The notes under the pieces were generated by a model that saw only the letters and a list, made by a program, of their open reading frames with translations, was not told the origin of the DNA and searched no databases. From Niastella sp. OAS944 (GTDB lineage Bacteria > Bacteroidota > Bacteroidia > Chitinophagales > Chitinophagaceae): 64,000 bases of DNA. A program made the position numbers and the translations under genes. The stretch lies in contig JANUBW010000002.1 of NCBI GenBank assembly GCA_024809215.1, positions 186,001 through 250,000 of the forward strand. Reading direction: 5' to 3'. Within the stretch, counting starts at the first letter, position 1, and each line of letters begins with the position of its first letter. Shown here in pieces: positions 36,458-46,312 of this stretch.

Positions 36458-37039
36458 ATGATAAAAAGTGAATTGATCAACGAACTTATACGCACCCGCA
36501 GAAGTGTGTTTACGCAGCAATTTGAGCCGGGAAAAGTAATTCCCGATGCCATCATTTGGCAAGCCCTTGAGAACGCCAATTGGGCGCCCAACCATAAATT
36601 CACAGAACCCTGGCGCTTTACCGTTTTTACAGGAAACGGATTACAAAAGCTGGCCGAGCAACAGGCTGACATCTATAAAAAATATGCCGGCGCCAAATTC
36701 AAACAAAACAAATATGAACAAATGCTGGTAACGCCGCAGCAGTGTTCGCACGTTATAGCCATTGGCTGTAAAAGGCATGCCGACCAGCTTCCGGAAATGG
36801 AAGAAATTGCAGCGGTAGCCTGCGCTGTGCAGAATATTTACCTCACGGTTTCGGCATACGATGAAATTGGCGGTTATTGGAGCACCGGCGGCATTACGTT
36901 TATTGAAGAAGCCAAACCGCTGTTTGATCTGGGGCCCGATGACAAGCTGATGGGATTCTTTTACCTGGGTTATGTTAAAGTGCCATCTGTTTCGGGTAAA
37001 CGAAAACCGGTTCAGGAAAAAGTTAACTGGGTTAGCTAA
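36458..37039 (+). CDS. nitroreductase family protein
   Basis: A 193-residue FMN-dependent nitroreductase-like protein, short YdjA-like form. TRRSVFTQQFEPG near residue 12 matches the FMN phosphate-contacting RRS motif, and ALENANWAPNHKFTEPWRF near 32 is the usual second motif. The C-terminal segment has GFFYLGYVKV. Such enzymes use NAD(P)H to reduce nitro or quinone-like compounds; the natural substrate is unknown. ATG 36458 is preceded by a -7-like TATTTTTG at 7 bases, suggesting a leaderless or nearly leaderless transcript. Confidence 0.85.
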   Translation: MIKSELINELIRTRRSVFTQQFEPGKVIPDAIIWQALENANWAPNHKFTEPWRFTVFTGNGLQKLAEQQADIYKKYAGAKFKQNKYEQMLVTPQQCSHVIAIGCKRHADQLPEMEEIAAVACAVQNIYLTVSAYDEIGGYWSTGGITFIEEAKPLFDLGPDDKLMGFFYLGYVKVPSVSGKRKPVQEKVNWVS

Positions 37040-37069
37040 AGCTATGTTGCCAGAATGAGCAAAAATTTA

Positions 37070-37101
37070 AAATCCCCGACGGTATCGCCGGGGATTTTTT
37101 T
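37070..37101 (+). terminator. intrinsic terminator after the nitroreductase gene
   Basis: AAATCCCCG (37070-37078) pairs with CGGGGATTT (37089-37097), followed by TTTT. A strong terminator 31 bases after the stop. Confidence 0.92.
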
Positions 37102-37134
37102 ATGAATTTTCACTTAAAATTGACAGGAGAGTGA

Positions 37135-37233
37135 TCAACGGAAATTTTTGAACCGTTTATTGCTACTTTGGCTTAACCAGATAAAAATTACCGGTATAAG
37201 CAGGATCAAAATCAGGGAAATTAAACCAAGCAT
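37135..37233 (-). CDS. possible 32-residue single-helix membrane protein
   Basis: A short frame starting ATG at 37233 encodes MLGLISLILILLIPVIFIWL followed by SQSSNKRFKNFR, a hydrophobic helix with a basic cytoplasmic tail, typical of tiny membrane proteins. It lies in an otherwise empty 790-base gap, on the minus strand, and no strong ribosome site is seen. Coding status is supported only by its composition and length. Confidence 0.4.
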   Translation of the reverse strand: MLGLISLILILLIPVIFIWLSQSSNKRFKNFR

Positions 37234-37827
37234 AGGCTGAATTTTACAAGGATTTGGACTGCTTATTAAACGCATAAAGCCTTTATTTTAGTATAAGTAG
37301 TTTCCCTATACCAGCTAAATATGAACTAAAATCCATTAACTTGATCAGCATCATGTTCCCGAATTTCCCAAAGTTGGTCAAAACAACACGGTTATCGCCA
37401 AAATAACACACTTGTAAAAAAAATATATTTAAAAAAGTGGATAAAGAAATATATATTGTTTAAGAGAAACAGATTCGTGCCAGACCTTCTTCATTTCTTT
37501 CTTTTTAAGGGTCATAAAGCCCAAGCCCGCAGAAAATGTTTGCCAATATTTAAATGAATGATTGCTTTTTGCCAACCGTGGATCAGGGATAACACTGTTA
37601 ACCTTTCATAATTGCTTTAATGCCGGCGTTACGTGCTTTCAAACGACTATGACGTTAATGAAACTTCTTCATTAAGGCGGAGATAACTAAAACAACAAAG
37701 TATAGTTGCTGAAAAAAGATTGGCACTTGCTGTAGCATTTTTGGTGCTGCAAAAGTGTTCCTGTTGGAACTTATGATCCTTCGGGCAGGGGAATTATTTT
37801 GACTCACTGATCTTAAAATAAAACAAC
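37234..37827. other. intergenic, no gene seen
   Basis: About 590 AT-rich bases between the tiny membrane ORF and the secreted protein at 37828, with no convincing gene, RNA or repeat array found by eye. Control elements of the flanking genes should be here. Confidence 0.4.
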
Positions 37828-38418
37828 ATGAATTACTTATCACGGATAACAACGATCCTAAGAATTGTTACTTTGTTTCTCCTCTGTTTCAATGCTCATA
37901 AATCGGCTATTGCCCAAAAAACGGATATAAAGGGTGATGCAATTTATTTGATGGAAGAAAACAGCGAAAGAGATGTCATTAAAATCGGCTTTATAAATAA
38001 GCTGGATGGCAGCAAATACTTCATTAACGCGAAAGTAATGAAACATGGACCGTTTAGTTATATAAAAATAGGAGGCGAATCGTACTATTTAGATTGCGAT
38101 GCGTCACCAACCATGGAAAGTGATATTTGTAATGACCTCAGAAAAATTAAACCCGATACTACAGCCAAATCTGACGAGCCGCTTATAAAAGGCATAACAA
38201 TTGCGCTATTACTCGACCCTAAAGGCGATGTTGTAACCTCTGGTATTGCCATGAGCGCCAACGATCCTTACTACGACAATAAAACATTGCAGCTGCTGAA
38301 AAAGTACAACAACGATAAAAATGTACCGGCCAGCCTGCGCGGCCGACCGATCTCTTATTTACTGAGGATCTCAACTGTGTTTAACCAGGGCAAATGCCAG
38401 GTTCTGAGAAGTTATTAA
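37828..38418 (+). CDS. secreted protein of unknown function
   Basis: A 196-residue exported protein with a signal peptide (about 1-30, ending SAIAQ). The mature part is mixed alpha/beta with IGFINKLDGSKYFINAKVM and ITIALLLDPKGDVVTSGIAM, and no named family is recognised. The C-terminus is not a T9SS sorting domain. It stands alone before a strong convergent terminator. Confidence 0.65.
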   Translation: MNYLSRITTILRIVTLFLLCFNAHKSAIAQKTDIKGDAIYLMEENSERDVIKIGFINKLDGSKYFINAKVMKHGPFSYIKIGGESYYLDCDASPTMESDICNDLRKIKPDTTAKSDEPLIKGITIALLLDPKGDVVTSGIAMSANDPYYDNKTLQLLKKYNNDKNVPASLRGRPISYLLRISTVFNQGKCQVLRSY

Positions 38419-38489
38419 ACCAGATCCACATGTTTACAGGTTTTTCCTAATTGCAATTTATAATTAATATTATGTTAAATAGGCTCTTT

Positions 38490-38525
38490 AAGAGAAATCC
38501 CGCCTCAACCGGCGGGATTTCTCTT
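38490..38525. terminator. bidirectional terminator
   Basis: AAGAGAAATCCCGCC (38490-38504) and its exact reverse complement (38511-38525) form a 15-bp stem with a 6-base loop, between the secreted-protein gene and the DUF2264 gene. Confidence 0.9.
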
Positions 38526-38540
38526 TTAAAACATTCCCGG

Positions 38541-39824
38541 CTAATACTCCACATGATAATCCTTCTTGAACGGCTGAGCGCTCCATGCTTTTTTCGAAGT
38601 CCAGTCAGCAGGCGCATCAGTCCAGAATTTATGGTTTGCCGGCAAACCCAATGGCAGAAAACCCAGTGTGGCCATATACAAGCTTCCCGTTGACGTGTAA
38701 TAATCGGCAATCATAGGCTGATGCCCACAAAAGCCCAATACCAGCCAGCCATTGTTATCGAAATTATTGCACTGATCGTACATGCGGTGCATAACAGCCG
38801 ACAACCCGCACCGCACCTGCGCAGGCACCACTCCTTCGGGCAACTTATCCATTAAAGCAGCTTGCGCCAACGCCTGAAAGGCTGCCGTACGATACGTGAT
38901 CGAACGGCCAAAAGCCGGGTAACTTCCGTCCGGGGCAATAAAACGTTCCAGAAATTCGGCATAACGCACCATCCGGTTAAGGGCGGTTGTATACTCCTCT
39001 TCTTTTACCTGTTTTTTATCGAGCAACACCTTTAGAAAGTCAACCAGCATTGGATGAATTACATAACTGTTATAATAATCGAGACTGAAAGATGGTCCAT
39101 CGCTATACCAGCCATCACCTTCATACCATTCCAGCATCTTACGTTTGGCAAATTCAATTCGTGCGGGATCGGGTTGCTCACCAATGCTCAGCAGGAAAAC
39201 TTCATTTACACCGGCAAACAGTAACCAATTGTTATATGCACCGGTGCGTGTACGTAAAGTTTTGAATTCTTCGATCACCCGTTGTTTGGTGGTAGCATCC
39301 AATGGCTCCCATAAAGCTTTCGGCGCCCGCAAAAAAGCCTGCGCCATATAAGCCGCATCTACAATGGGCTGCTTCTCTATACGGAAGTTGAGATAATCAG
39401 GATTGGATGGATCAACTGCATTGGCAATTCCCTTCAATAAAGCGTTTCGTAACAAGGCTCTTAGTTTTCCCTCTTTTGTATCATCATCTGGCAGCGCCAG
39501 CCAGGGCGCCACGCCCGCCATGGTGCGGCCCACAGCTTCGAGATAAGTAACTTTTTCAGCATTCAGGCTATACGTGGGCGATTTTTCAACCGGCATATTT
39601 TTTTTCAACGTTCCATTGGCCAGGTTCATGATCACCGGCGAAGCCATTTTATATAAAAGTTCACTCCAGTACAAACGGTCCTGCGCCCCGGTTGTTTTCA
39701 CAGCTTCGGCAGTAACAGTCTTATTTGCAATTGCAGTCTGTACTTTTTTCGCTTGCGCCTCTACCCTTTCTCCTGCACACAACAACACCACAGGTGTAAT
39801 GAATAATTTTATAGCAGATCTCAT
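38541..39824 (-). CDS. DUF2264 family protein
   Basis: A 427-residue exported protein of the DUF2264 family. A signal peptide occupies about residues 1-23. Hallmarks include GRTMAGVAPWLALPDDDT near residue 90, NNWLLFAGVNEVFLL near 190, and GWYSDGPSFSLDYYNSYV near 230; the conserved Trp/Tyr/Asp pattern fits an alpha/alpha-barrel carbohydrate-active fold. Members often sit beside GH88 or GH105 enzymes, as here; some may act on uronate-containing oligosaccharides, though the reaction has not been shown for this one. It ends the susCD operon, 30 bases after GH88. Confidence 0.8.
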   Translation of the reverse strand: MRSAIKLFITPVVLLCAGERVEAQAKKVQTAIANKTVTAEAVKTTGAQDRLYWSELLYKMASPVIMNLANGTLKKNMPVEKSPTYSLNAEKVTYLEAVGRTMAGVAPWLALPDDDTKEGKLRALLRNALLKGIANAVDPSNPDYLNFRIEKQPIVDAAYMAQAFLRAPKALWEPLDATTKQRVIEEFKTLRTRTGAYNNWLLFAGVNEVFLLSIGEQPDPARIEFAKRKMLEWYEGDGWYSDGPSFSLDYYNSYVIHPMLVDFLKVLLDKKQVKEEEYTTALNRMVRYAEFLERFIAPDGSYPAFGRSITYRTAAFQALAQAALMDKLPEGVVPAQVRCGLSAVMHRMYDQCNNFDNNGWLVLGFCGHQPMIADYYTSTGSLYMATLGFLPLGLPANHKFWTDAPADWTSKKAWSAQPFKKDYHVEY

Positions 39825-39854
39825 AAAAGCTTTTAGTAAATCAAAATTAGTTGA

Positions 39855-41120
39855 CTAATCTTTTTTAGCAAACAATGACTCGCCTTTTAGAAGATGATCA
39901 TACCGGTTTAATGCTTCGAGGAAATAATAATCCGCATACACCAGCGGCACATCTATCTCTCCATTGTGCGGAATGCTGCCTACACAATGCATAAGAAGGA
40001 AATTGCCATTGGTGCCGGGTTTTGCACGGTACACATCACTGCCCAAAGCATGCAGCATTTTGATGGCAACCTCTTTATATTCCCCGCCTTTAGCGCCTGA
40101 ATAAGTGCTCAACTCCAGTAAAGCGGAAGCAACAATGGCAGCTGCCGAAGCGTCGCGGTAAGGCCGGGTTATTTTCCGGGCATTGGAGTTAACACCTGGT
40201 GTGTACCCTTTTTGCCCGGCATTAAAATCCCAGTAAGGCACTTTATCGGCCGGCAGGTTTTTGTGATGGATAAAATAATCGGCCATGCCCTGTGCCGTTT
40301 TCAAAAAGCGTGGATCTTTTGTTTCGCGGTACACCATGGTAAAACCATAAATGCCCCAGGCTTGTCCGCGCGACCAGGTAGAATTATCGGCATACCCTTG
40401 TGCAGTTTCGCGGCCGGCCACTTTGCCGGTAACGGTATCATAACATACAACATGAAACGAACTATAATCCTTCCGCACCTGGTTCTTCATGGTATTAAGC
40501 GCATGGGTAACCGCCACATGCCTGAAAGCCGTATCACCCGTTACTTTTGAAGCAAAGAACAACAGTTCCAGATTCATCATATTATCAATGATCACAGGGA
40601 AATTATAGGTTTTATCGCCATGCCATGATCTGAAACTGTTCCAGGATTTAATACAACCTGTAACCGCATTGAACCTGGTGCTGAGGGAACGCGCCGATTG
40701 TACCAATATCTTTTTATACGCTTCATCTCCTGTTAATTGAAATGCATTTCCATAACTGCAATACATCATAAAGCCTAGGTCATGATGCCCGGTAAATGTT
40801 TTTAGTGGTTCCAGCTGTTCGGTCCACTCCCTGGCCGCTGATCTCATTTCCGTGTCTTTCATGTAATCATAGGCATTCCACAAACTACCGGGAAAGAAAC
40901 CGGGTGTCCAATCGTACATATTCGTAGTTACCAGGTTACCTGCTTTATTAATGGTACGCGGAAATGAGTTCGGTTTAGACGCCGTTTCCTGTAGCATGAA
41001 CCTCAACTGTTGACCGGCATAGGTGAAATTTTCCTTTACAAAATCTGTTTCACTGCTTCGTACCGTAAAAGCCAGTAGGAACAATGAAAATATGCCGCTA
41101 CACAAAACAAAATGCTTCAT
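39855..41120 (-). CDS. GH88 unsaturated glucuronyl hydrolase-like protein
   Basis: A 421-residue secreted glycoside hydrolase family 88 protein, which hydrolyses terminal unsaturated uronates released by polysaccharide lyases. Signal peptide about 1-22. Sequence hallmarks are YDWTPGFFPGSLWNAY near residue 68, HHDLGFMMYCSYGNA near 115, and IDNMMNLELLFFA near 180, with the catalytic aspartates expected in the first and third segments, and RGQAWGIYGFTMVYRET near 250. No lyase gene is visible in the window. Two genes downstream of susD in a codirectional run, 96 bases after it. Confidence 0.85.
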   Translation of the reverse strand: MKHFVLCSGIFSLFLLAFTVRSSETDFVKENFTYAGQQLRFMLQETASKPNSFPRTINKAGNLVTTNMYDWTPGFFPGSLWNAYDYMKDTEMRSAAREWTEQLEPLKTFTGHHDLGFMMYCSYGNAFQLTGDEAYKKILVQSARSLSTRFNAVTGCIKSWNSFRSWHGDKTYNFPVIIDNMMNLELLFFASKVTGDTAFRHVAVTHALNTMKNQVRKDYSSFHVVCYDTVTGKVAGRETAQGYADNSTWSRGQAWGIYGFTMVYRETKDPRFLKTAQGMADYFIHHKNLPADKVPYWDFNAGQKGYTPGVNSNARKITRPYRDASAAAIVASALLELSTYSGAKGGEYKEVAIKMLHALGSDVYRAKPGTNGNFLLMHCVGSIPHNGEIDVPLVYADYYFLEALNRYDHLLKGESLFAKKD

Positions 41121-41216
41121 AAATAAAATTTACTTTTTGGAAAGAGCACCCGTTTGGAAAAACAGGTGCTTTTGTAAAACTATAATTGCTGTATAAGTAC
41201 TCTTCGAATAAAACCA

Positions 41217-42983
41217 TTATTTCGGCCAGCCGGGATTCTGTTCCAGTGCGGGGTTTCTTTCGATCTCTGCTGAGGGAATTGGCCAGGCATATAAATAATC
41301 GCCACCCCAGGTATAAGGTACTGTACTTTGTCCCCATACCTGTTGCACACCACTTCCGCTTTTAAAGGTGCTGCTTTGCCAGGTTTTCCAACGCAATTCA
41401 TCAAAGTAGTTGATGCCTTCATTTGGAAATTCAACACGACGTTCATTGCGAATGCGTTCTGTCATCTCAGTTTGTCCGCTTACATATGTACCTTTCGTAT
41501 TATCTGCCTGTTGTAGATTAGGTATGCCGGCCCTTGCCCTAACTTCATTTACCTTACTGATGGCGCCGGGCACATCACCTAATTCATTAAGGGCTTCGGC
41601 CCACATCAACAATACATCGGCATAACGGATCAACGGCATATCTATGGGACCGAAGGCACGGTCGAGCAATTCATTGTTATTCTCGCCTACAAACTTGCGA
41701 TAGAGATAATAAAAGAAAGCCTGCGTATCGGTACGATAATCGAGCGTAGGTGCAGTTTCGGCACGATATGGGAAACGGCTTACCACCGTTTGGTTATTTG
41801 CCGTACCGCCCAGCACACCAGAGAAAGAAGAATAAGGCGTAATAACGTTGGCTGCCAACCGCGGATCGCGGTTATCATAAGCGGCTTTGATGCGCGCTTC
41901 ATTACCTACGGTCAGGTATTTGCTCATATCGGCACCGCGGGCCGCAGCAGCACTCTTTTCCGTTGCAGTAAGATTGTCGCGCAGGAAAAACACCTGCCGG
42001 GCTGCCGGTGTCATGCCTGAATAACCAGGCAGCACATCATCCCAGTTAAACTTGCTGCCATCGGCCTTTTCGTACAGATCAACGAGGTTAGGCGATACGA
42101 GATAAGTATTCCAGTTAAACCCGAAAGAGGAACGGCCGCCACAATACCATTGCGTGGTAGAGCCCAGTCCGGTTACCCCAATATTCTGGATAGAAAAGAT
42201 CATTTCTGATGCTTTTTCGTTAGCCTCTTTGAATAACTGGGTATAATTGGGGAACAAGGTAAATCCCTGTTTTCGTACAGAATCAAAATCAGCTGCCGCC
42301 TTGCTCCAGTTCTTCGTGTACATGTACACTTTACCGCGCAGCGCAAAAGCAGCGCCACGGGTAGCACGGCCATAATCAGCACCACTGGTATAACGGCTAG
42401 GCAGCTCGGGTTCATTAATAGCATCGGTAAGGTCTTTCAACACCACATCCCATACCGCCTGCTCAGAAGATCGTGCCCGCATAAATGAATCGTACCGCAC
42501 AGGCTCCAGGTAAATGGGAACGCCCTTCCAAACCTGGTTCAATCTAAAATAGAAATAGGCTCGTAAGAATTTCGACTCTGCTATAAACCTTGCTTTTCTT
42601 GCAGCAGTTGAAGGCGACTTTAAGGGAATGTTAGTGATGGCATCATTGGCCCTTATAACACCTTCATACAGGTTGCGCCAGTTATTACTGAACAAAGCGT
42701 TACCCGGTGTTATTGTTCCCTGCAACATCGCTTCTGCATCGCGGGTTTGACCAGTAAAAGCAAAACGGTCGTATTGATAGATCTCCAGCCCCGATGCGCC
42801 ACCGGTTTGGTTGCCAAGGCGCAGGGCATTATAAATTCCATTCACACCTACTTCGGTAAGATTGTCGGTACCCCACATGGTTTCAGCAGGCTGCTGGTCG
42901 TAAGGCTTTGTATCGAGCAGGTCTTTTTTGCAGCTTACCAAACTCAATACCAGCACAGCATTGATCCAGATAAACTTTTTCAT
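41217..42983 (-). CDS. susD: SusD/RagB family nutrient-binding outer-membrane lipoprotein
   Basis: A 588-residue lipoprotein. The lipobox LVSC is near residue 18. It has the SusD N-terminal region LDTKPYDQQPAETMWGTDNLTEVGVNGIYNALR, TPR-like helices, and the terminal GGDYLYAWPIPSAEIERNPALEQNPGW characteristic of the family. It caps the SusC barrel and binds oligosaccharide at the cell surface. Start at 42983 (MKKFIWINAVLV) is preferred. The SusC stop lies 22 bases upstream, so translation is probably coupled. Confidence 0.93.
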   Translation of the reverse strand: MKKFIWINAVLVLSLVSCKKDLLDTKPYDQQPAETMWGTDNLTEVGVNGIYNALRLGNQTGGASGLEIYQYDRFAFTGQTRDAEAMLQGTITPGNALFSNNWRNLYEGVIRANDAITNIPLKSPSTAARKARFIAESKFLRAYFYFRLNQVWKGVPIYLEPVRYDSFMRARSSEQAVWDVVLKDLTDAINEPELPSRYTSGADYGRATRGAAFALRGKVYMYTKNWSKAAADFDSVRKQGFTLFPNYTQLFKEANEKASEMIFSIQNIGVTGLGSTTQWYCGGRSSFGFNWNTYLVSPNLVDLYEKADGSKFNWDDVLPGYSGMTPAARQVFFLRDNLTATEKSAAAARGADMSKYLTVGNEARIKAAYDNRDPRLAANVITPYSSFSGVLGGTANNQTVVSRFPYRAETAPTLDYRTDTQAFFYYLYRKFVGENNNELLDRAFGPIDMPLIRYADVLLMWAEALNELGDVPGAISKVNEVRARAGIPNLQQADNTKGTYVSGQTEMTERIRNERRVEFPNEGINYFDELRWKTWQSSTFKSGSGVQQVWGQSTVPYTWGGDYLYAWPIPSAEIERNPALEQNPGWPK

Positions 42984-43005
42984 ATTCCAATGCATTTTGA
43001 TAATG

Positions 43006-46000
43006 TTAGAAAGTAAGATTTACGCCAAAATTGTATTGCCGCATGGTGGGATAACCTACACCGCTACCTGTTTCCGGATCTAGCCCCGGAAAAGAAGTGA
43101 TCAGTAACAGGTTTTCACCGGAGAAGTATACCCGCGCCCTTTGCAGAAATGCTTTTTTGGTGAGGGCTTCCGGCAGGTTATATCCCAGCTGCAGGTTCTT
43201 TAACTTGATCCAGCTGGCATTGTACAACCAGAAATCACTGGTAACAGCGCGGTTTTGGGGATCGCTGGTTTTTAAGCGGGTGTATTTGCCGTTTATATTG
43301 GTACGCGCATCATCTGGTGCTGCAGGATCGTAGAAATAGTGATCATCTGCATACAGGGTTGCAAACGCATTACCATTGGTTGCAAAAGAATTGTTGTAGT
43401 TGTCGGCATTCCAGTAGAACTTATGCCCGGCCGCACCTGTCCAGATCATTGAAAGATCAAACTGGCGCCAGCTCAGCTCGGCATTCATTCCAAAAACATA
43501 TTTGGGCAAAGAAGAAGTTCCCGTGAAATAACGATCGAAAGAGTTGCCATAATCGCCATCACCGTTCAGGTCGGCATAAATAAGATCGCCATACCAGATA
43601 GCCGTTTTGCTAACATTATTGGATGGCCGTAAAGGATGGCCGGCTGCGATCATGGCCTTTGCCCAGTCGAGGTCTTCTGTTGTGCGGATCATTCCATCGC
43701 GTGGACCTCCGTTTACATTCACACTACCGTCGGCATTATTATAACTGCCAGAACCTTTGTATACCTGGTACAAATAATATTCATCGATCTTATGGCCTTC
43801 CACCCGGCGGGTTTCGGCACCAGTGGAAACGGCTCCCAGATTGCTTTGGTATATATCGTTGCCACCGGCATCTTTCGCCCAACCTTCTTTCAGGGCGCCT
43901 TTAAATTTAGTGACCTCATTCACATTGTATGCAACATTACCACCCACACTGAAATTGAATTCACCGATCTTGTTGCGGTAACCCAGGTTCAGCTCAATGC
44001 CTTTGTTGGTTACTTCTGCTCCGTTCACTGTTGGGGCCGATGCAATTCCCGCTGTAAGCGATACGGGTGGAACATTCAGGATATCGGAGGTAACACGTTT
44101 ATAGAAGTTTAACTCAAAGAACAGTTTGTTGTTCAATACAGAACCTTCAATGCCAAGATCAGTATTGGTAGAAGTTTCCCAAAGCAGATCGGGATTGGCA
44201 TAGCTGCCAACGGCCAAACCGGCTACCTGGGTATTGTTGAAAGAATACAAACGGGTAACATACCCATTCTGCCAGTCATAATTGCCGCTTGCATTATTCC
44301 CCAATTGTCCCCAGGAAGCACGCAACTTCAGGTTGGTGAGCCAGCTACGGGTATACTCCATAAAGTGCTCTTCTGAAATACGCCAGCCGGCAGATACAGA
44401 CGGGAACAAACCCCAGCGGGTATCGGGCGAAAAGCGGGAAACGCCATCATACCGCAGGTTGCCTTCCAACAGGTATTTACCCTTGTAGGCATAGTTCACA
44501 CGGCCAAACCACGAACGGATGGCATAATCTGATTCACCACCGTTAATGGTTGTGGGTGTTAGCACCGCACCGGGCGTTGTAAGATTATAATCGATCAATC
44601 CCGTTTTAGTAGCGTTGAAATTGTACAGGTTGTAATAAAGCTGATTGTAACCAACCAGCGCCCCCAGGTCATGATCGCCCAGCTGTGTATTATAGCGCAA
44701 CACATTGTCGAAGGTTAGCTGACGGTTCTTATCAAAGCTGTAATACGTAGTTGAATTGGCCAGTGAAGGCAGGCCCGTCTTCAACTGATCGGTAGCAAAA
44801 TCATAACGCAGGCTCACATCGGGATTGTTATGCGAATTAGTTTCATTCTGACGCACCTGGTAGTTGACCTTGCTTTCAAGGCTCAGTCCTTTTATAATAT
44901 GGAGCGTTGCATAAAGGGTAGTATTGAAACGGGTGGTTTCATCATCACCCAGGGTATTATTTAAAAAAGCAAGCACATTGTTTGCGGTACCCGATTCACC
45001 GGGTGCAGAAGGAAAACCATAACGGCCATTCCAGTAAGGTACAATACCCGGCGTTGACTGACGCAGAAAGTTGAATGCACTGGATGTATTGCCCATTTCA
45101 AAATTCTGCACCGAACCAAAAGTTTGTGTACCCAGCGTGAGGAATTTATTCACGCGCGCATCGAGGTTGGCCCTGAACTGATAACGTTTGGTACCTGAGT
45201 TTGCAATGGTTCCTTCATTATCGAGGTAACCTATAGAAACAAGATAACCCACCTTATCGGACCCGCCATTAATAGAGATGGTATGGTTTTGCAGCAACCG
45301 GTTGCTAAACAACTCGCCGGCCTGGTCAACGTTGGGGTAAGCAATATAGTTAGGAACGCCGATGGCATTTAATTCATTTGGTATTTTGCCGGCCGAGTCC
45401 CACACATTGATAGTTGCCTGGCTAAAAGGAGCTGCCTGGGATACATTGGTATGCGCCTCGTTCATCAAACGCATGTGCCGGGCATAATTAGTAACAAACT
45501 CCGGTTTTCTCATCGGCTGCGTCATTGATACATTGCCGCTATAATTTACGATCAGCTTATTTTTCTGGCCTTTTTTGGTAGTGATAAGTATTACGCCATT
45601 CGCGGCCAGGGTACCATAGATTGATGCAGACGCCGCATCTTTTAACACAGTTACACTTTCAATATCGAGCGGGTTCACCGCATCCATTACACCAATGATG
45701 CCATCCACCACCACCAACGGTGAATTGTTGCTGCTCATAGTTCCTGTACCACGCACGTGGATGGTAGCGCCATCGCTGCGCGGATCGCCAGAGCCCTGCA
45801 TAACAGATACCCCCGGCATTAAACCCGATAAGGCAGAAGATACATTGGTAATTGGCCGGTCGTCTAATTGTTTGGCCGAAACAGTGGTAACGGCACCAGT
45901 AAGGTTCGACCGTTTTTGCGTGGCATAACCCACAACCACTACATCATTCAATGCATCTCTTTTAGATCTTAAAGTAATTGAAAAATTGGCCTGTTGCCCC

Positions 46001-46278
46001 ACAGGCTGTTCAGCCGTTTCAAAACCAACACCAGAAAAAATAAGAACATCACCAGAAGCGGCATTCAACGAAAACTTACCGGCATTATCGGTGCTTATTC
46101 CACCATTTCCATTTTTTAGAGATACTGAAACACCGGGCAGCGGTTTACCCGATTCATCTGTTACCACACCGGTAACAGGTTTGGCCTGAGCGAGTACAAA
46201 GGCAGGGAAAAGCAGAACAACCAACAGCCCCCATAAAAACTTGCCGGGGAGCCTGGCGCAATCAATTTTCAGCAGCAT
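43006..46278 (-). CDS. susC: SusC/RagA family TonB-dependent receptor
   Basis: A 1090-residue outer-membrane receptor. Signal peptide about 1-30 (ending FVLAQ); a carboxypeptidase-regulatory-like domain (about 35-110); TonB-box/plug start DVVVVGYATQKRSNL near 118; plug with VRGTGTMSSNNSPLVVVDG and ITTKKGQ; and a 22-stranded barrel to the C-terminus. It imports the glycan presented by SusD using TonB-ExbBD energy. ATG 46278 is preferred: frames from 46335 add a non-signal leader. The divergent regulator gene begins 248 bases away, leaving a control region with a 9-bp inverted repeat. Confidence 0.94.
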   Translation of the reverse strand: MLLKIDCARLPGKFLWGLLVVLLFPAFVLAQAKPVTGVVTDESGKPLPGVSVSLKNGNGGISTDNAGKFSLNAASGDVLIFSGVGFETAEQPVGQQANFSITLRSKRDALNDVVVVGYATQKRSNLTGAVTTVSAKQLDDRPITNVSSALSGLMPGVSVMQGSGDPRSDGATIHVRGTGTMSSNNSPLVVVDGIIGVMDAVNPLDIESVTVLKDAASASIYGTLAANGVILITTKKGQKNKLIVNYSGNVSMTQPMRKPEFVTNYARHMRLMNEAHTNVSQAAPFSQATINVWDSAGKIPNELNAIGVPNYIAYPNVDQAGELFSNRLLQNHTISINGGSDKVGYLVSIGYLDNEGTIANSGTKRYQFRANLDARVNKFLTLGTQTFGSVQNFEMGNTSSAFNFLRQSTPGIVPYWNGRYGFPSAPGESGTANNVLAFLNNTLGDDETTRFNTTLYATLHIIKGLSLESKVNYQVRQNETNSHNNPDVSLRYDFATDQLKTGLPSLANSTTYYSFDKNRQLTFDNVLRYNTQLGDHDLGALVGYNQLYYNLYNFNATKTGLIDYNLTTPGAVLTPTTINGGESDYAIRSWFGRVNYAYKGKYLLEGNLRYDGVSRFSPDTRWGLFPSVSAGWRISEEHFMEYTRSWLTNLKLRASWGQLGNNASGNYDWQNGYVTRLYSFNNTQVAGLAVGSYANPDLLWETSTNTDLGIEGSVLNNKLFFELNFYKRVTSDILNVPPVSLTAGIASAPTVNGAEVTNKGIELNLGYRNKIGEFNFSVGGNVAYNVNEVTKFKGALKEGWAKDAGGNDIYQSNLGAVSTGAETRRVEGHKIDEYYLYQVYKGSGSYNNADGSVNVNGGPRDGMIRTTEDLDWAKAMIAAGHPLRPSNNVSKTAIWYGDLIYADLNGDGDYGNSFDRYFTGTSSLPKYVFGMNAELSWRQFDLSMIWTGAAGHKFYWNADNYNNSFATNGNAFATLYADDHYFYDPAAPDDARTNINGKYTRLKTSDPQNRAVTSDFWLYNASWIKLKNLQLGYNLPEALTKKAFLQRARVYFSGENLLLITSFPGLDPETGSGVGYPTMRQYNFGVNLTF

Positions 46279-46312
46279 AAACAGTTGTTTTAAATAAATA
46301 AAATGGTCGAAC

